A DNA stretch of 64,000 nucleotides from NCBI RefSeq assembly GCF_004924335.1, contig NZ_CP024633.1, positions 744,001-808,000 of the forward strand. Direction: 5' to 3'. Below the pieces are notes generated by a model. The model saw only the letters and a program-made list of their open reading frames with translations. It was not told the DNA's origin and ran no database searches. Below, piece by piece: positions 9,555-18,651 of the stretch. Position 1 is the stretch's first letter. Each line of letters begins with the position of its first letter. This DNA is from Mycobacteroides salmoniphilum (GTDB taxonomy: Bacteria; Actinomycetota; Actinomycetes; Mycobacteriales; Mycobacteriaceae). The translations under genes were made by a program, and so were the position numbers.

Positions 9555-11243
9555 TTACGATGAGCCCTTCGCACGACGACCGGTGGCTAGATCGAGTGCG
9601 GCCAGATAGCCGAATACGAGGGCAGGCCCGATGGTGGCGCCCGGCCCCGCATAGGTGTGCCCCATCAGTGCGGAGCTCGCGTTTCCGGCGGCGTACAGCC
9701 CGGGTATGACGGAGCCGTCGGGGCGTAGTGCACGTGCGTTGACATCGGTGTCGATACCGCCCTTGGTGCCCAGATCGCCCGGCACCATGCGGGCCGCGTA
9801 AAACGGGGCTTGGGTCAGTTCTCCCAGGCTCGGATTGGGCTTGTTGGTGATGTCGCCGTAGTAGTGGTCGTACGCGGACTCGCCGCGATGGAAGTCCCCG
9901 TCGCGTCCGCTGCGTGCGAATTCGTTGAACCGGCCGATCGTGGATTTGAGTGCGTCCGCGGGTACGTCGATCGCTTGCGCTAGCTCGGTGATGCTGTCCG
10001 CCTTGATGATTGCGCCGCTGCTCAGCCAGGATTTGGGGAGCGGGGCGCGCCCGGTGACACCGGCGAAGGTGTACCGGTTCCGATACGTCTGGTCAAAGAT
10101 CAGCCATGCGGGCAGGTTCTCGGCGGGGCCCGTTCCGGTGCCGAACTGGCCGCCGAACATCTGGTGGGTGGCTTCGACGTAGGGCAGCGATTCATTCATG
10201 AATCGATGCCCGCGGGAATTGACCAGGATGCTGCGGGGCAGCGATCGCTCGGCGAGCGCGAACCATGGCCCCCTGGGTAGCGGAATCGATGGCGCCCACC
10301 ATGCGTCGTCCATGAGAGATACTGCGGCACCGGCTGTTTCGGCGGCGAGGATGCCGTCACCGGTGTTCGAGGTGGCGCCGATCGACCACTGCGCGCCGGC
10401 GGGTTCACGGTGGTGCTTCGCGCGCATCTGCGCGTTGTGGTCAAAGCCCCCGCACGCGATCATGACGCCGCATCGCGCGGTGATGGTGCCCTGATCGGTG
10501 ACGATGCCGGTGACGCGACCGTCAGTGACGACGAGCTCGCGTAACGCCGTGCTCAGCCGCACCGGGATGCCCGCTTCCTTGATGCCGATGAAAAGCGATG
10601 CGACAAGCGCGCTTCCAACGCCGACGAGGTGTTGGCGCCGAAGCTTGGCGAGGGCGGTGCGGGCGCCAATGCGGAACATGTGCCAGGGGCCGCGCCAGTG
10701 CCGCAGCCCGGTGCTCAGCCACCGGTAGTCGGATTGTTTGACGACGACGTTCATGGGGGCCTTGGTATAGAACGGCGCCATGGTGTCGAGGTCAGATCCG
10801 AGCTGTCGTGCATCGAATGGTTTTGGTTCGCAAGATCTTCCGCCGGCGCGCCCACCCGGGGCCTCCGGAAAGTAGTCCGAGTAGCCGCGCACCCACTCCA
10901 GGCTGAGTGCGGAGTTGTCGGCGAGGAACTTCAGCGCCTCGGGGCCGCGATCGATGTAGGCGTTGATGCGATCCGTGGCGGCATACGGGCCGATGATGTG
11001 GTGAAGGTAGGTGCGCGCATCATCGAGCTCGTCGGCGGATGACTTTCCGGACGATTTCGCGAGGAAGTGGTTTCCGGGGATCCAGACGCCGCCGCCCGAT
11101 CGCGCGGTCGAGCCGCCCCATTGCGGGGCCTTCTCGACGATCACAACGGATAAGCCGTGCAGCGTGGCGGTAATCGCCGTGGACATGCCGGCGGCGCCCG
11201 AACCCACCACTACGACGTCGAAGATCTCGCTCACCCTGGCCAT
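9555..11243 (-). CDS. KstD-like FAD-dependent 3-ketosteroid dehydrogenase family protein
   Basis: A 562-residue flavoprotein. The N-terminal Rossmann motif VVVVGSGAAGMSTAITA with the acidic end VIVEKAPQWGGSTARSGGGVW binds FAD. The C-terminal stretches GLYAAGNASSALMGHTYAG and GPGATIGPALVFGY are typical of 3-oxosteroid 1-dehydrogenases, which desaturate ring A of steroids. Exact substrate is uncertain because several paralogues share this signature. Start ATG 11243 (MARVSEIFD); a longer TTG-started frame would run through the palindrome upstream and is rejected. It is divergent from a tetR gene across a perfect 25-bp palindrome, so that repressor probably controls it. Confidence 0.87.
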   Translation of the reverse strand: MARVSEIFDVVVVGSGAAGMSTAITATLHGLSVVIVEKAPQWGGSTARSGGGVWIPGNHFLAKSSGKSSADELDDARTYLHHIIGPYAATDRINAYIDRGPEALKFLADNSALSLEWVRGYSDYFPEAPGGRAGGRSCEPKPFDARQLGSDLDTMAPFYTKAPMNVVVKQSDYRWLSTGLRHWRGPWHMFRIGARTALAKLRRQHLVGVGSALVASLFIGIKEAGIPVRLSTALRELVVTDGRVTGIVTDQGTITARCGVMIACGGFDHNAQMRAKHHREPAGAQWSIGATSNTGDGILAAETAGAAVSLMDDAWWAPSIPLPRGPWFALAERSLPRSILVNSRGHRFMNESLPYVEATHQMFGGQFGTGTGPAENLPAWLIFDQTYRNRYTFAGVTGRAPLPKSWLSSGAIIKADSITELAQAIDVPADALKSTIGRFNEFARSGRDGDFHRGESAYDHYYGDITNKPNPSLGELTQAPFYAARMVPGDLGTKGGIDTDVNARALRPDGSVIPGLYAAGNASSALMGHTYAGPGATIGPALVFGYLAALDLATGRRAKGSS

Positions 11244-11260
11244 CCTCTGCGAGTTGATAT

Positions 11261-11285
11261 CAATTTGACAGTAACTGTCAAATTG
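11261..11285. promoter_or_regulatory. Perfect 25-bp palindrome, probable TetR operator
   Basis: CAATTTGACAGT is followed by a central A and its exact reverse complement (12-bp arms). The site is 17 bp upstream of the KstD-like start and 34 bp upstream of the TetR start. Position, symmetry and the divergent regulator-enzyme arrangement are classic for an autoregulatory TetR operator. It does not match the KstR consensus. Confidence 0.8.
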
Positions 11286-11319
11286 CCACGGCATGGGGCG
11301 CTGTGTCAAGGTCAGACAT

Positions 11320-11916
11320 ATGACCGGCTCGCTGCGATCACGTCAGCGGATGAGAGTGCGCAGCGATATCTACAACGCGGCCATCGCTCTTTTCGCCGAG
11401 CGCGGGTTCCATACGGTGACCACCGAGGAGATCGCGGCCGCTGCGGGGGTTTCGGCGAGCACCTACTTCCGGCATGTGAACGCGAAGGAAGACCTGCTAC
11501 TCGCCCCCTTGCTCATCAGTGGTGACGCGATCACCACGAGGTTTTCCCACAGGCCCGGGGGTGAGGCGGTTCCCGTCGCCTTGGCGGCGGCCATTTCCGA
11601 GCGCAGCGCCGAGGTCAACGACGACGAGCTGCACCGGTGGCGCACGGCCATCCTGACGGCCCCCGAGCTGATGGCCCGGGTATCCCTCATCTCGGTGCAG
11701 GACCGCGAGCAGCTGACCGCGATCGCGGCCGACCGGATGGGGCTCGATGCGGTGGCCGATCAGCGACCCGGGCTGATCGTGCACATGCTCCTGGCCGCCG
11801 CCGAGTTTGGCTTCCGACGATGGCTGGGACCGGATGCCCACCTGCCGCTGGACGCCTGCGTCGAGTCGGCGCTGATGGCGGTTCTCGATCTCCGCACGGA
11901 ATGGTCGCGGCCCTGA
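11320..11916 (+). CDS. TetR-family transcriptional regulator
   Basis: A 198-residue protein with an N-terminal helix-turn-helix (AIALFAERGFHTVTTEEIAAAAGVSASTYFRHV, given here as residues ~17-50 of the protein in two overlapping parts: AALF-type helix and GVSASTYFRHV recognition helix) and a helical ligand-binding C-terminus. ATG 11320 is chosen; ATG at codon 11 is also possible. The palindrome at 11261-11285 lies just upstream and is likely its operator, controlling both itself and the KstD-like gene. The GAP-like membrane protein gene follows directly and is probably cotranscribed, which would tie a putative lipid-export accessory protein to this regulator. Confidence 0.9.
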   Translation: MTGSLRSRQRMRVRSDIYNAAIALFAERGFHTVTTEEIAAAAGVSASTYFRHVNAKEDLLLAPLLISGDAITTRFSHRPGGEAVPVALAAAISERSAEVNDDELHRWRTAILTAPELMARVSLISVQDREQLTAIAADRMGLDAVADQRPGLIVHMLLAAAEFGFRRWLGPDAHLPLDACVESALMAVLDLRTEWSRP

Positions 11917-11921
11917 CACCC

Positions 11922-12575
11922 ATGTGGATCACCCTGCTGGTGATGGCCATTGCCGTCAGCTTCGAACCCTTCCGTCTGGGTATGACGGTGCTGATGCTCA
12001 GTCGGCCACGCCCACAGCTGCAGCTGCTGGCATTCCTGTGTGGTGGGTTCGTGATGGGGATGGCGGTGGGGCTGGCGGTGCTGTTCGCCTTCCGGCACGT
12101 GTCCACCGGATCGGCGCAGTTCACGTTGCCGCGGGTACAGGTCGGCATCGGGGTGGCGGCGCTGCTGGTCGCCGCATTACTGGCCTCGCGTGTGCGGGGT
12201 CCCGCCTCCAACGCGCAGTTGGACAAGGTCACTGGGCGTATCCAGTCCATCGCGACCGGTGGCTCGCTGTGGGTGGCCGCGGTCGCGGGGTTGGGCATCG
12301 CGCTGCCCTCCGTCGACTTCCTGGCCGCGCTTGCCGTGATCGTGGCCTCGGGCTCTGCACCAGCAACGCAGGTCAGCGCGTTGCTGATGTTCAACGTCAT
12401 CGCCTTCGCGCTGATCGAAGTGCCGTTGCTGGCTCATCTTGCCGCGCCGGAGCGGACGGCCGAGGCGATGGCAAGGCTGAACAGCTGGATACAGTCCAAC
12501 CGGCGGCGCAACATCGCGCTGGTCTTGGCCTTGGTCGGATGCGTGTTGCTCGCGGTCGGGATTGCCGGCATCTGA
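11922..12575 (+). CDS. GAP/Sap-family integral membrane protein
   Basis: A ~217-residue protein made of about six hydrophobic segments. Its N-terminus MWITLLVMAIAVSFEPFRLG resembles the opening of the mycobacterial GAP family (GPL-addressing protein, sulfolipid-addressing protein Sap), which accompanies MmpL exporters of surface glycolipids. An upstream ATG at 11901, overlapping the tetR stop, is an alternative start. The gene lies downstream of tetR and ends 20 bp from the end of fadD23 in the TPP locus, tail to tail. Sap works with MmpL8 in sulfolipid export; by analogy this protein could serve MmpL10. That role is inference. Family assignment is good, function moderate. Confidence 0.75.
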   Translation: MWITLLVMAIAVSFEPFRLGMTVLMLSRPRPQLQLLAFLCGGFVMGMAVGLAVLFAFRHVSTGSAQFTLPRVQVGIGVAALLVAALLASRVRGPASNAQLDKVTGRIQSIATGGSLWVAAVAGLGIALPSVDFLAALAVIVASGSAPATQVSALLMFNVIAFALIEVPLLAHLAAPERTAEAMARLNSWIQSNRRRNIALVLALVGCVLLAVGIAGI

Positions 12576-12595
12576 CGGCGTTCTACCGAACGAGG

Positions 12596-14365
12596 TCAGG
12601 CAACCCCGACGCGAGTGTCCGCGTCCAACCGGGTGAACTGGTCCTGGAGATACTGCTCGACACAGGCCGCGCGCCGGATCTTGCCGCTTGTCGTGGTGGG
12701 AAGTGACCCGGGCGGCACGAGAACGAGATCTCCGACATTCACGCCGTGCTCATTGGATATCGCCGAGGTGACCTCGCTCTTGATCTCCTCGAGCCAGTGC
12801 GTCGCCGCGTCGCCGGAATCGCCGCGCTTCTTGAGCTCGATGACGGTCACCAGCTTCTCGGTGCTGTCGAACGGGACCGATATCGCCGCGACTCGGCCAC
12901 GCGTGATCTCTTGAACCGTGGCCTCGATGTCCTCGGGATAGTAGTTGCGTCCACGAATGATCAGCAGGTCCTTGATGCGGCCGACGATGAACAGCTCGCC
13001 CTCGGAGATGAACCCGAGGTCACCAGTCCTCAACCAGGGCCCGTCCGGGGTGCCCGGCGACGGGTCGAGCACCGTTGCCCCGAAGCAACGCTGCTCCTCG
13101 GGCGACTTGCGCCAATAGCCGTAGGCGACATTTTCGCCGTGCACCCAGATCTCGCCGACCACGTCCGGTGTGCACTCCCGGTGGGTGGCGCTGTCGATGA
13201 TCCGCACGGTGGGGGAGTGCGGCACGTGGTATTTGACCAGTGCCGTGCCTGTCCCGGCCGGGCAACGCTGAACGCGGCCCGCGGACAGCTCTTCGACGTC
13301 GAAGTGGGTCGCGGGTGCTGTCTCGCTCCATGTCCCCGAGGCCACGAAGACCGTTGCCTCCGCCAGCCCATAGGAGGGACGCATCATGCTGTCCTGGAAA
13401 TTGAAGTGCGCGAACCGATCCACGAAGCGTCGCAGGGTGGCCTGCTCGACGCGTTCGGCGCCGCTGATGATGCCGAGCACCCCACCGAGGTCGAGCCCGG
13501 CCAGGTCGCTGTCGGTGGTCTTGCGGGCCGCCAGATCAAAGGCGAAGTTGGGCGCCGAGGAGAACGGATGGGGATTCTCGGCGAGCGCTCGCATCCACCG
13601 GGCGGGGTTTTCCAAGAAGGCCATCGGACTGGTCAACTGGGCGTGAAAGCCGCCCAGGATGGGCGCACAGACGCCCAGCACCAAGCCCATGTCGTGGTAG
13701 AAGGGCAACCACGACACGATCGTGACATCAGACGGGATTTTGACCCCGGCGTCCGCGAAAAGGCTGCGCATCAATTGCTCGAAGTTCACCTGGAGATTGC
13801 GATGCGAAAGCTCGACCCCGGTCGGCGTTCGGGTCGAACCCGAGCTGTACTGCAAGTACGCGATGTCCGGCATGTCGGTCGGCACGACGCTCGGCCCGCC
13901 GTCGATATCGAGCCGCAACGCGTCGATTTCGATGATCTTGGGGGCGATCTCGAGGCGGGACTGATCGACGTAATCGCCGACGTCGCCGGCGACCGCCGAG
14001 GTCGTGAGCACCACCGAGGGCGACGTGTCGTCGAAGACGGCACTCACTCGATCAAGACTTGAGCCGCGGTGCGGCAGCGGGAGCGGCACCGCGATCAGCC
14101 CGGCCTGCATGGAACCGAGGAAGGCCAGGATGTATTCGAGGCTCTGTGGAGCCAGGATCAGGGCCCTGTCGCCGACCGCCGCGTGCTGGCTCAGCTCGCG
14201 GGCCACATTGAAGGTGCGGCGTGACAACTGCGACCACGTGAGGCTTTCGGCAACACCAGCCGGGTTGTGGGTGTAGTCGGTGAAGGTGAACGCGAGGTCA
14301 TCCGGCCGCAGGCTGGCACGTCCGTGCAGCATCGAGAGGATGGATGACTGGGTCGAAGGTGTCAT
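12596..14365 (-). CDS. fadD23: Long-chain fatty acyl-AMP ligase FadD23 (TPP locus)
   Basis: A 589-residue adenylate-forming enzyme of the fatty acyl-AMP ligase group. It activates a fatty acid with ATP and hands it to a polyketide synthase rather than to CoA. The P-loop is [16 protein letters not shown], the A5 region is [15 protein letters not shown], the A7/A8 region is RTGDLGF through [18 protein letters not shown], and the A10 lysine lies in TTTSGKIRR. Length and motifs match FadD23 of sulfolipid and TPP loci. It is the last gene of the minus-strand series papA3-mmpL10-PE-fadD23, 14 bp after the PE gene. The probable acceptor is the pks product at 20373. Confidence 0.93.
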   Translation of the reverse strand: MTPSTQSSILSMLHGRASLRPDDLAFTFTDYTHNPAGVAESLTWSQLSRRTFNVARELSQHAAVGDRALILAPQSLEYILAFLGSMQAGLIAVPLPLPHRGSSLDRVSAVFDDTSPSVVLTTSAVAGDVGDYVDQSRLEIAPKIIEIDALRLDIDGGPSVVPTDMPDIAYLQYSSGSTRTPTGVELSHRNLQVNFEQLMRSLFADAGVKIPSDVTIVSWLPFYHDMGLVLGVCAPILGGFHAQLTSPMAFLENPARWMRALAENPHPFSSAPNFAFDLAARKTTDSDLAGLDLGGVLGIISGAERVEQATLRRFVDRFAHFNFQDSMMRPSYGLAEATVFVASGTWSETAPATHFDVEELSAGRVQRCPAGTGTALVKYHVPHSPTVRIIDSATHRECTPDVVGEIWVHGENVAYGYWRKSPEEQRCFGATVLDPSPGTPDGPWLRTGDLGFISEGELFIVGRIKDLLIIRGRNYYPEDIEATVQEITRGRVAAISVPFDSTEKLVTVIELKKRGDSGDAATHWLEEIKSEVTSAISNEHGVNVGDLVLVPPGSLPTTTSGKIRRAACVEQYLQDQFTRLDADTRVGVA

Positions 14366-14379
14366 GTGTTTGTCCGTAC

Positions 14380-15546
14380 TTAATTGGGAGGGGTCGAGCG
14401 GGTGCCGTTGCCTAGCACGGCCAGGGCGCCGCTGGTGATCTGTGAAATCGGATCGGAGCCGCCGCCGAACGTCGCCTGATTGGCCGGCGCGGTGACTTTT
14501 GCGGGATCGAAGCCGCGCACCGGATCCACAGTGATCGGTGCCGTTGCCGGGTCATCGTTACGTGAGTAGCCCGCATCGACCCGCGGTTGCAGGATCGCGT
14601 CGAGCCTGTTCAGCGTTTCCTCCGGCACCCCGAGATACTTGAAGCCCAGCACCAGGGGAAGGTGTTGCTCGGGGATGAAGTAGGTCGTGGTCGACCCTCC
14701 CCGGGAGTTGAACTCCGTCCTGATGTTCTGCGCCGGAACCATTTTCGGGTTGGTGAAGGCAATCGCGGTGTGACCGGTGGCCAGACCCGCGATGGCGTTG
14801 GCGACCGCAAACAGGTTGTCCGGCCGGTCCGGCCAGTCCGCGATGCTGTCGTAGGCGGAGATGAACTGATCGGTGTGGTACTGACTCTCCACCGGAGCCG
14901 GTACGGGATAGTCCATGAACGGCACTACGGAGCCGACGGGGAAGTTCTGCGTCAGGAAGCTCTCACTGAAGGGGCTTTTCGCGATCGGGTCGCCGAAGGT
15001 TGCGAAGGTCAATGTATCCGGCGCCGGTGCGGTCGGATCGGTCGCCAACGCCGATTTGACGGCGTTGAGTACGAGCGCTCCCTCGGACAATCCCATCGCC
15101 GTACCGGGACCGCCATCGCGAATGGCGTTCTCGAGGTTGGGTTCTCCGATGTCGATCGACTCGCCGATGCTGGGGCCGTCCAGACCCAGGCCCGGCATGA
15201 TCTTCTCCCCTACCGGACCGATGCCGGGGAACAGGCGTTCCAGGGTGTGGCCCTGCACCTGTCCCGCGGGGTACCAGATGTTTGCCCGCTTCATGCCCGG
15301 GAACCAGTCCTTGCCGGTCATCCGGATGTACTCGTCATAGGGGATACCGAGTACGTGCGCGCCGCCCAGGGCATATGCGGTCCGGTCCGGCGACACTGGT
15401 GCGGCCATCGGTATCCCGCTGGCCGAAATCCCGGGAATGGGTGGTCCAGGAACCTGCGGGTCATCGGCCACCGCGGACGGGATGCCGAAACAGCCTGTCA
15501 TGCTGGCGACTACCAGCAGGGCCGCTCCTGCGAGGAGGTCTTTCAT
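14380..15546 (-). CDS. Exported PE-PPE domain serine hydrolase-like protein (TPP assembly)
   Basis: A 388-residue protein with an N-terminal export signal ([19 protein letters not shown]) followed by a PE-PPE/alpha-beta-hydrolase domain. The nucleophile elbow is GLSEG in the stretch [13 protein letters not shown], and [11 protein letters not shown] follows at the usual place. MTGC is an imperfect lipobox, so lipid anchoring is possible but not certain. Despite the PE label used for this gene in TPP loci, there is no N-terminal Pro-Glu domain. In the published TPP pathway the PE protein is needed to convert the exported diacyltrehalose precursor into polyacylated TPP, probably by transesterification outside the membrane. 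AGGAG precedes the ATG by 5 nt. It sits between mmpL10 and fadD23. Confidence 0.88.
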   Translation of the reverse strand: MKDLLAGAALLVVASMTGCFGIPSAVADDPQVPGPPIPGISASGIPMAAPVSPDRTAYALGGAHVLGIPYDEYIRMTGKDWFPGMKRANIWYPAGQVQGHTLERLFPGIGPVGEKIMPGLGLDGPSIGESIDIGEPNLENAIRDGGPGTAMGLSEGALVLNAVKSALATDPTAPAPDTLTFATFGDPIAKSPFSESFLTQNFPVGSVVPFMDYPVPAPVESQYHTDQFISAYDSIADWPDRPDNLFAVANAIAGLATGHTAIAFTNPKMVPAQNIRTEFNSRGGSTTTYFIPEQHLPLVLGFKYLGVPEETLNRLDAILQPRVDAGYSRNDDPATAPITVDPVRGFDPAKVTAPANQATFGGGSDPISQITSGALAVLGNGTRSTPPN

Positions 15547-15597
15547 CCGTGCTCCTGACCGCTCGGCTTCATTTCAGTCTCACATACATTTCGCGTG

Positions 15598-18500
15598 CTA
15601 GCCCGCCTGCGTCGCCGGTTCGGAAGGTGGGGGTGATGTCACCGACGGTCTCTGACGCTTGCTGGCCCGGGACGGCCACCAGTTGGCCCAGCCCACCAAC
15701 GCCGCGATGGCGGGCACCGTGATGGTCCGAACGACGAACGTATCCAGCAGGATTCCCACACCGATGACGAAGCCGCCCTGGACCACGATTCCAATGCTAG
15801 AGAAGAGCAGACCGCCCACTGACGCAGCGAAGATCAGCCCGGCCGCCGTGATGACGCCACCTGTGGAATTCAGCGCGCGAATGATGCCGTAGCGCACGCT
15901 GTTTGTGGATTCGTCGCGCATCCGCGATACGAACAGCATGTTGTAGTCCGCACCCACCGCGACAAGTACCACGAAAGCCAAGGGCGGCACGGTCCAGTGC
16001 AACTGCTGGCCGAGCAGGAACTGGAATGTCAGTACCCCGATACCGATGGCCGCGAAGTACGACAGCACCACCGAACCGACGAGATAGAGCGGCGCGACAA
16101 TCGCCCGCAGCAACACCATCAAGGTCAGCAGCACGACGATCAGGGTCGCCGCGATGATGAACCGGATATCGTGCTGGTAATAGTCGCGCGTGTCGCGCAG
16201 CGCGGTCGGGAATCCGCCCATCGATATCGTGGCGTCGGCCAGCGTGGTGTTGGGCTGAGCCCCCTTGGCGACGTCACTGATCTGGTTGACCTGGTCCATC
16301 GCCTCGGGACTGAACGGATTGAGTTTCGTCTGAACCAAGTACCGCACCGAGTGGCCGTCCGGTGAGATGAACGCCTTGGCGGCCCTCTGGAAATCCGGAT
16401 TGCTCAGCACCTCGGCGGGAATGTTGAAGCCCGCCTGCGATGGGTCCGCGGCGTTGGTCTTCATCGTCAGCAGGAATGACGACGCCTGGTTGAGGCCGTT
16501 GACGATCACCTTGATCTGCCCGACGAGTTGATCCACACCACCGGCCACCTGCTGGCTGCCGCCGGCCAGTCGGTCGGCGCCCTGCCGCAACTGGTTGAGT
16601 CCGGCCTGCGGGCCGCCGGGCTTGTCCAGGCCCATGGCCTGCAGCCCGTTCATGACACTCAGGAGTGAAGTGTTCAGCTTGGTCACCGTCGAGGAGAGGG
16701 TTGCCTTGTTGCCCTGGGAATTCCCGAGCTGATGAGCGAGCTGATTGATCTCGTCGAGGCGTCCGCTGTTGCGCTCGCCGACGAGCCGCTCGAATTGGCC
16801 GCGGGTGGTGGCGCAGGAGGCATCGGCATCGCAGACCGGGTTGGCCTGTAGCGCGTTCAAGACCGGGTTGATCCAGGCGAACATGTCCTTCGCGGTGGAG
16901 AAGTTCCACCCCATGTCGTTGGCGAGCGCATTGATGGCGTCGACGAGCTTGGCGGCGTTGTCCACGTTCCGCACCAGCTCGTCGCCGCCGGATTTGGTCT
17001 TCAGAGAGGCCGACGCGTCGAGCAGACTCTGCAGACCGGGGACGATCTTGTTGAGCTGCGTGCGGAGGTCACCGAGGCTGCCGGCCAGGGTGTTGGCCCC
17101 GGAGGTGAGTCGATTCAGGTCGCTGCTGCGCTGACTGATCTGGTTGGAGCCGTCGGCCAGCCGGGTGCCGACGAGCCCCGCCTGATAGGTGGCCCTGAAT
17201 TCCGGTGGCACCTCGCCGAGCGGGCGGGTGACGCCGCTGACCAGGCCCACCTCCGGCAGCTGGGCGATGCGAGAAGCCATCTGTTCCAGGTCGGCGAGGG
17301 CCTGTGGGGTGCGTAGGTCACGCGGTGACTGGATGAGGATGTACTCGGGAATGGATTGGCTGAGCGGGAAGTGGCGTTCCAGCGCGGCGTACCCGACTGA
17401 ACTCGGTGCCGACGGCGACACGGCCTTGCGGTCGTCATAGTTGTAGCGCGCGAGCAGCGCGCAGCTTCCCAGCAGGGCCAATACCAGCACACTGGTAACC
17501 AGGTGGGGAATGGGCCGACGCACGATACGAATGCCGGACCGCCGCCAGAACTGGGCAGTGAGCTCGCGCCGCGGCCTGACCCAGCCGCGCGGCCCGGCGA
17601 GCACCAGGATCGCGGGCAGCAGGGTCATTCCCGACAGGTAGGCGACGCCGATGCCGATCGCCGACGACACTCCGACCGTCTGGAAGACACCCATCTTGGC
17701 GAAGCTCAGGAGCAGGAAGGTGATACCCACCGTTGTGGCGGATGCGGTGATCACCTTGCCGATCGACATCATCGCGGCCCTGACCGCCTGGTCGTAAGTC
17801 TTACCCGACCGCAGATAGTCGTGATAGCGACTGATGAGGAATACCGCGTAGTCCGTGCCGGCGCCGGCCAGGATCGCGCTCAGGAACACGATGGACTGGT
17901 TCGAGACGCCCGCGCCGGTCAGATGCGAGTAGGCCGCCACCACGGACTGCGCGATCACCAGCGACGACCCGATCGTCACCAACGGAAGCATCATGGTCAA
18001 TGCGCTGCGATAGACCAGGAGCAGCACCGCGAGCACCAAGATGGCGATCGCGAGCTCGATCGGCAGACGATCCTGCTCGCCCGCGACGGTGAGGTCGGCG
18101 ACCGTGGCCGCGGGACCGGTGATGTGCACGGTGGTCGCACTGCCGTCGATGCTGTGCTGGATGAGGCTGGTCACCCGGTTGTAGGAGTCGAAAGCCCTGG
18201 GCGTGCCCAACTCGCCCGCGAGGCCAATCGGCAGAACCCAGGTCTTGTTGTCCTCACTCGTCAGGAACTTTCGCAGTTCGGGCGTGCCGATGAAGTCCTG
18301 CACCGACACGACGTTCGTCAGGTCGTGCCGTACCGCGTCCACCACCTTGCGGTAGCTCGCCGCGTCGTCGGCCCCCAGTCCGTTCTCGTTGATGAACACG
18401 ACCAGGAGGAGATCGTCGTTGCTCGATTCGTGGAACGCCTCGGTCATCTTCTTGGCGGCAACACTCGACGGCGCGTCGGCAGGCAGGATGGCGAGCGGAT

Positions 18501-18618
18501 GCTTCTCCGCCATCTCGGTCAGTGAGGGGAAGGTCAATGGCAGAGCGATGGCCAGCGCGACCCAGGCGCCGATCACCGCCCACGGCCATCGCACCACGAA
18601 ATCGGCTAGCCGCCGCAT
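15598..18618 (-). CDS. mmpL10: RND-family lipid exporter MmpL10
   Basis: A 1006-residue MmpL transporter with an N-terminal transmembrane helix, a first large periplasmic domain, a cluster of five helices, a second large periplasmic domain (rich in coiled-coil-like heptads around residues 480-700) and a final membrane bundle. The Asp-Tyr pairs of MmpL proton relay are seen in GAGTDYAVFLISRYHDYL and GADYNMLFVSRMRDES. Length and genomic neighbours identify it as MmpL10, which exports the diacyltrehalose precursor of TPP. It lies 33 bp downstream of papA3 and 51 bp upstream of the PE gene. ATG 18618 has a GAGGAAG sequence just before it. Confidence 0.94.
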   Translation of the reverse strand: MRRLADFVVRWPWAVIGAWVALAIALPLTFPSLTEMAEKHPLAILPADAPSSVAAKKMTEAFHESSNDDLLLVVFINENGLGADDAASYRKVVDAVRHDLTNVVSVQDFIGTPELRKFLTSEDNKTWVLPIGLAGELGTPRAFDSYNRVTSLIQHSIDGSATTVHITGPAATVADLTVAGEQDRLPIELAIAILVLAVLLLVYRSALTMMLPLVTIGSSLVIAQSVVAAYSHLTGAGVSNQSIVFLSAILAGAGTDYAVFLISRYHDYLRSGKTYDQAVRAAMMSIGKVITASATTVGITFLLLSFAKMGVFQTVGVSSAIGIGVAYLSGMTLLPAILVLAGPRGWVRPRRELTAQFWRRSGIRIVRRPIPHLVTSVLVLALLGSCALLARYNYDDRKAVSPSAPSSVGYAALERHFPLSQSIPEYILIQSPRDLRTPQALADLEQMASRIAQLPEVGLVSGVTRPLGEVPPEFRATYQAGLVGTRLADGSNQISQRSSDLNRLTSGANTLAGSLGDLRTQLNKIVPGLQSLLDASASLKTKSGGDELVRNVDNAAKLVDAINALANDMGWNFSTAKDMFAWINPVLNALQANPVCDADASCATTRGQFERLVGERNSGRLDEINQLAHQLGNSQGNKATLSSTVTKLNTSLLSVMNGLQAMGLDKPGGPQAGLNQLRQGADRLAGGSQQVAGGVDQLVGQIKVIVNGLNQASSFLLTMKTNAADPSQAGFNIPAEVLSNPDFQRAAKAFISPDGHSVRYLVQTKLNPFSPEAMDQVNQISDVAKGAQPNTTLADATISMGGFPTALRDTRDYYQHDIRFIIAATLIVVLLTLMVLLRAIVAPLYLVGSVVLSYFAAIGIGVLTFQFLLGQQLHWTVPPLAFVVLVAVGADYNMLFVSRMRDESTNSVRYGIIRALNSTGGVITAAGLIFAASVGGLLFSSIGIVVQGGFVIGVGILLDTFVVRTITVPAIAALVGWANWWPSRASKRQRPSVTSPPPSEPATQAG

Positions 18619-18651
18619 ATCTTCCTCACCCTCACTCTGATGTTGCTCAAG

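Noticed and set aside
11261..11285. KstR or KstR2 operator
   Set aside because: The palindrome does not contain the AAC-GTT spaced core of KstR boxes; the local TetR is the simpler candidate.
14380..15546. Classical PE/PPE surface antigen
   Set aside because: No N-terminal Pro-Glu or Pro-Pro-Glu domain; it is a signal peptide followed by a hydrolase-like PE-PPE domain.
17503..18525. 340-codon plus-strand frame opposite mmpL10
   Set aside because: Antisense to the MmpL N-terminal half; composition His/Arg/Asp-rich, typical of a shadow frame.
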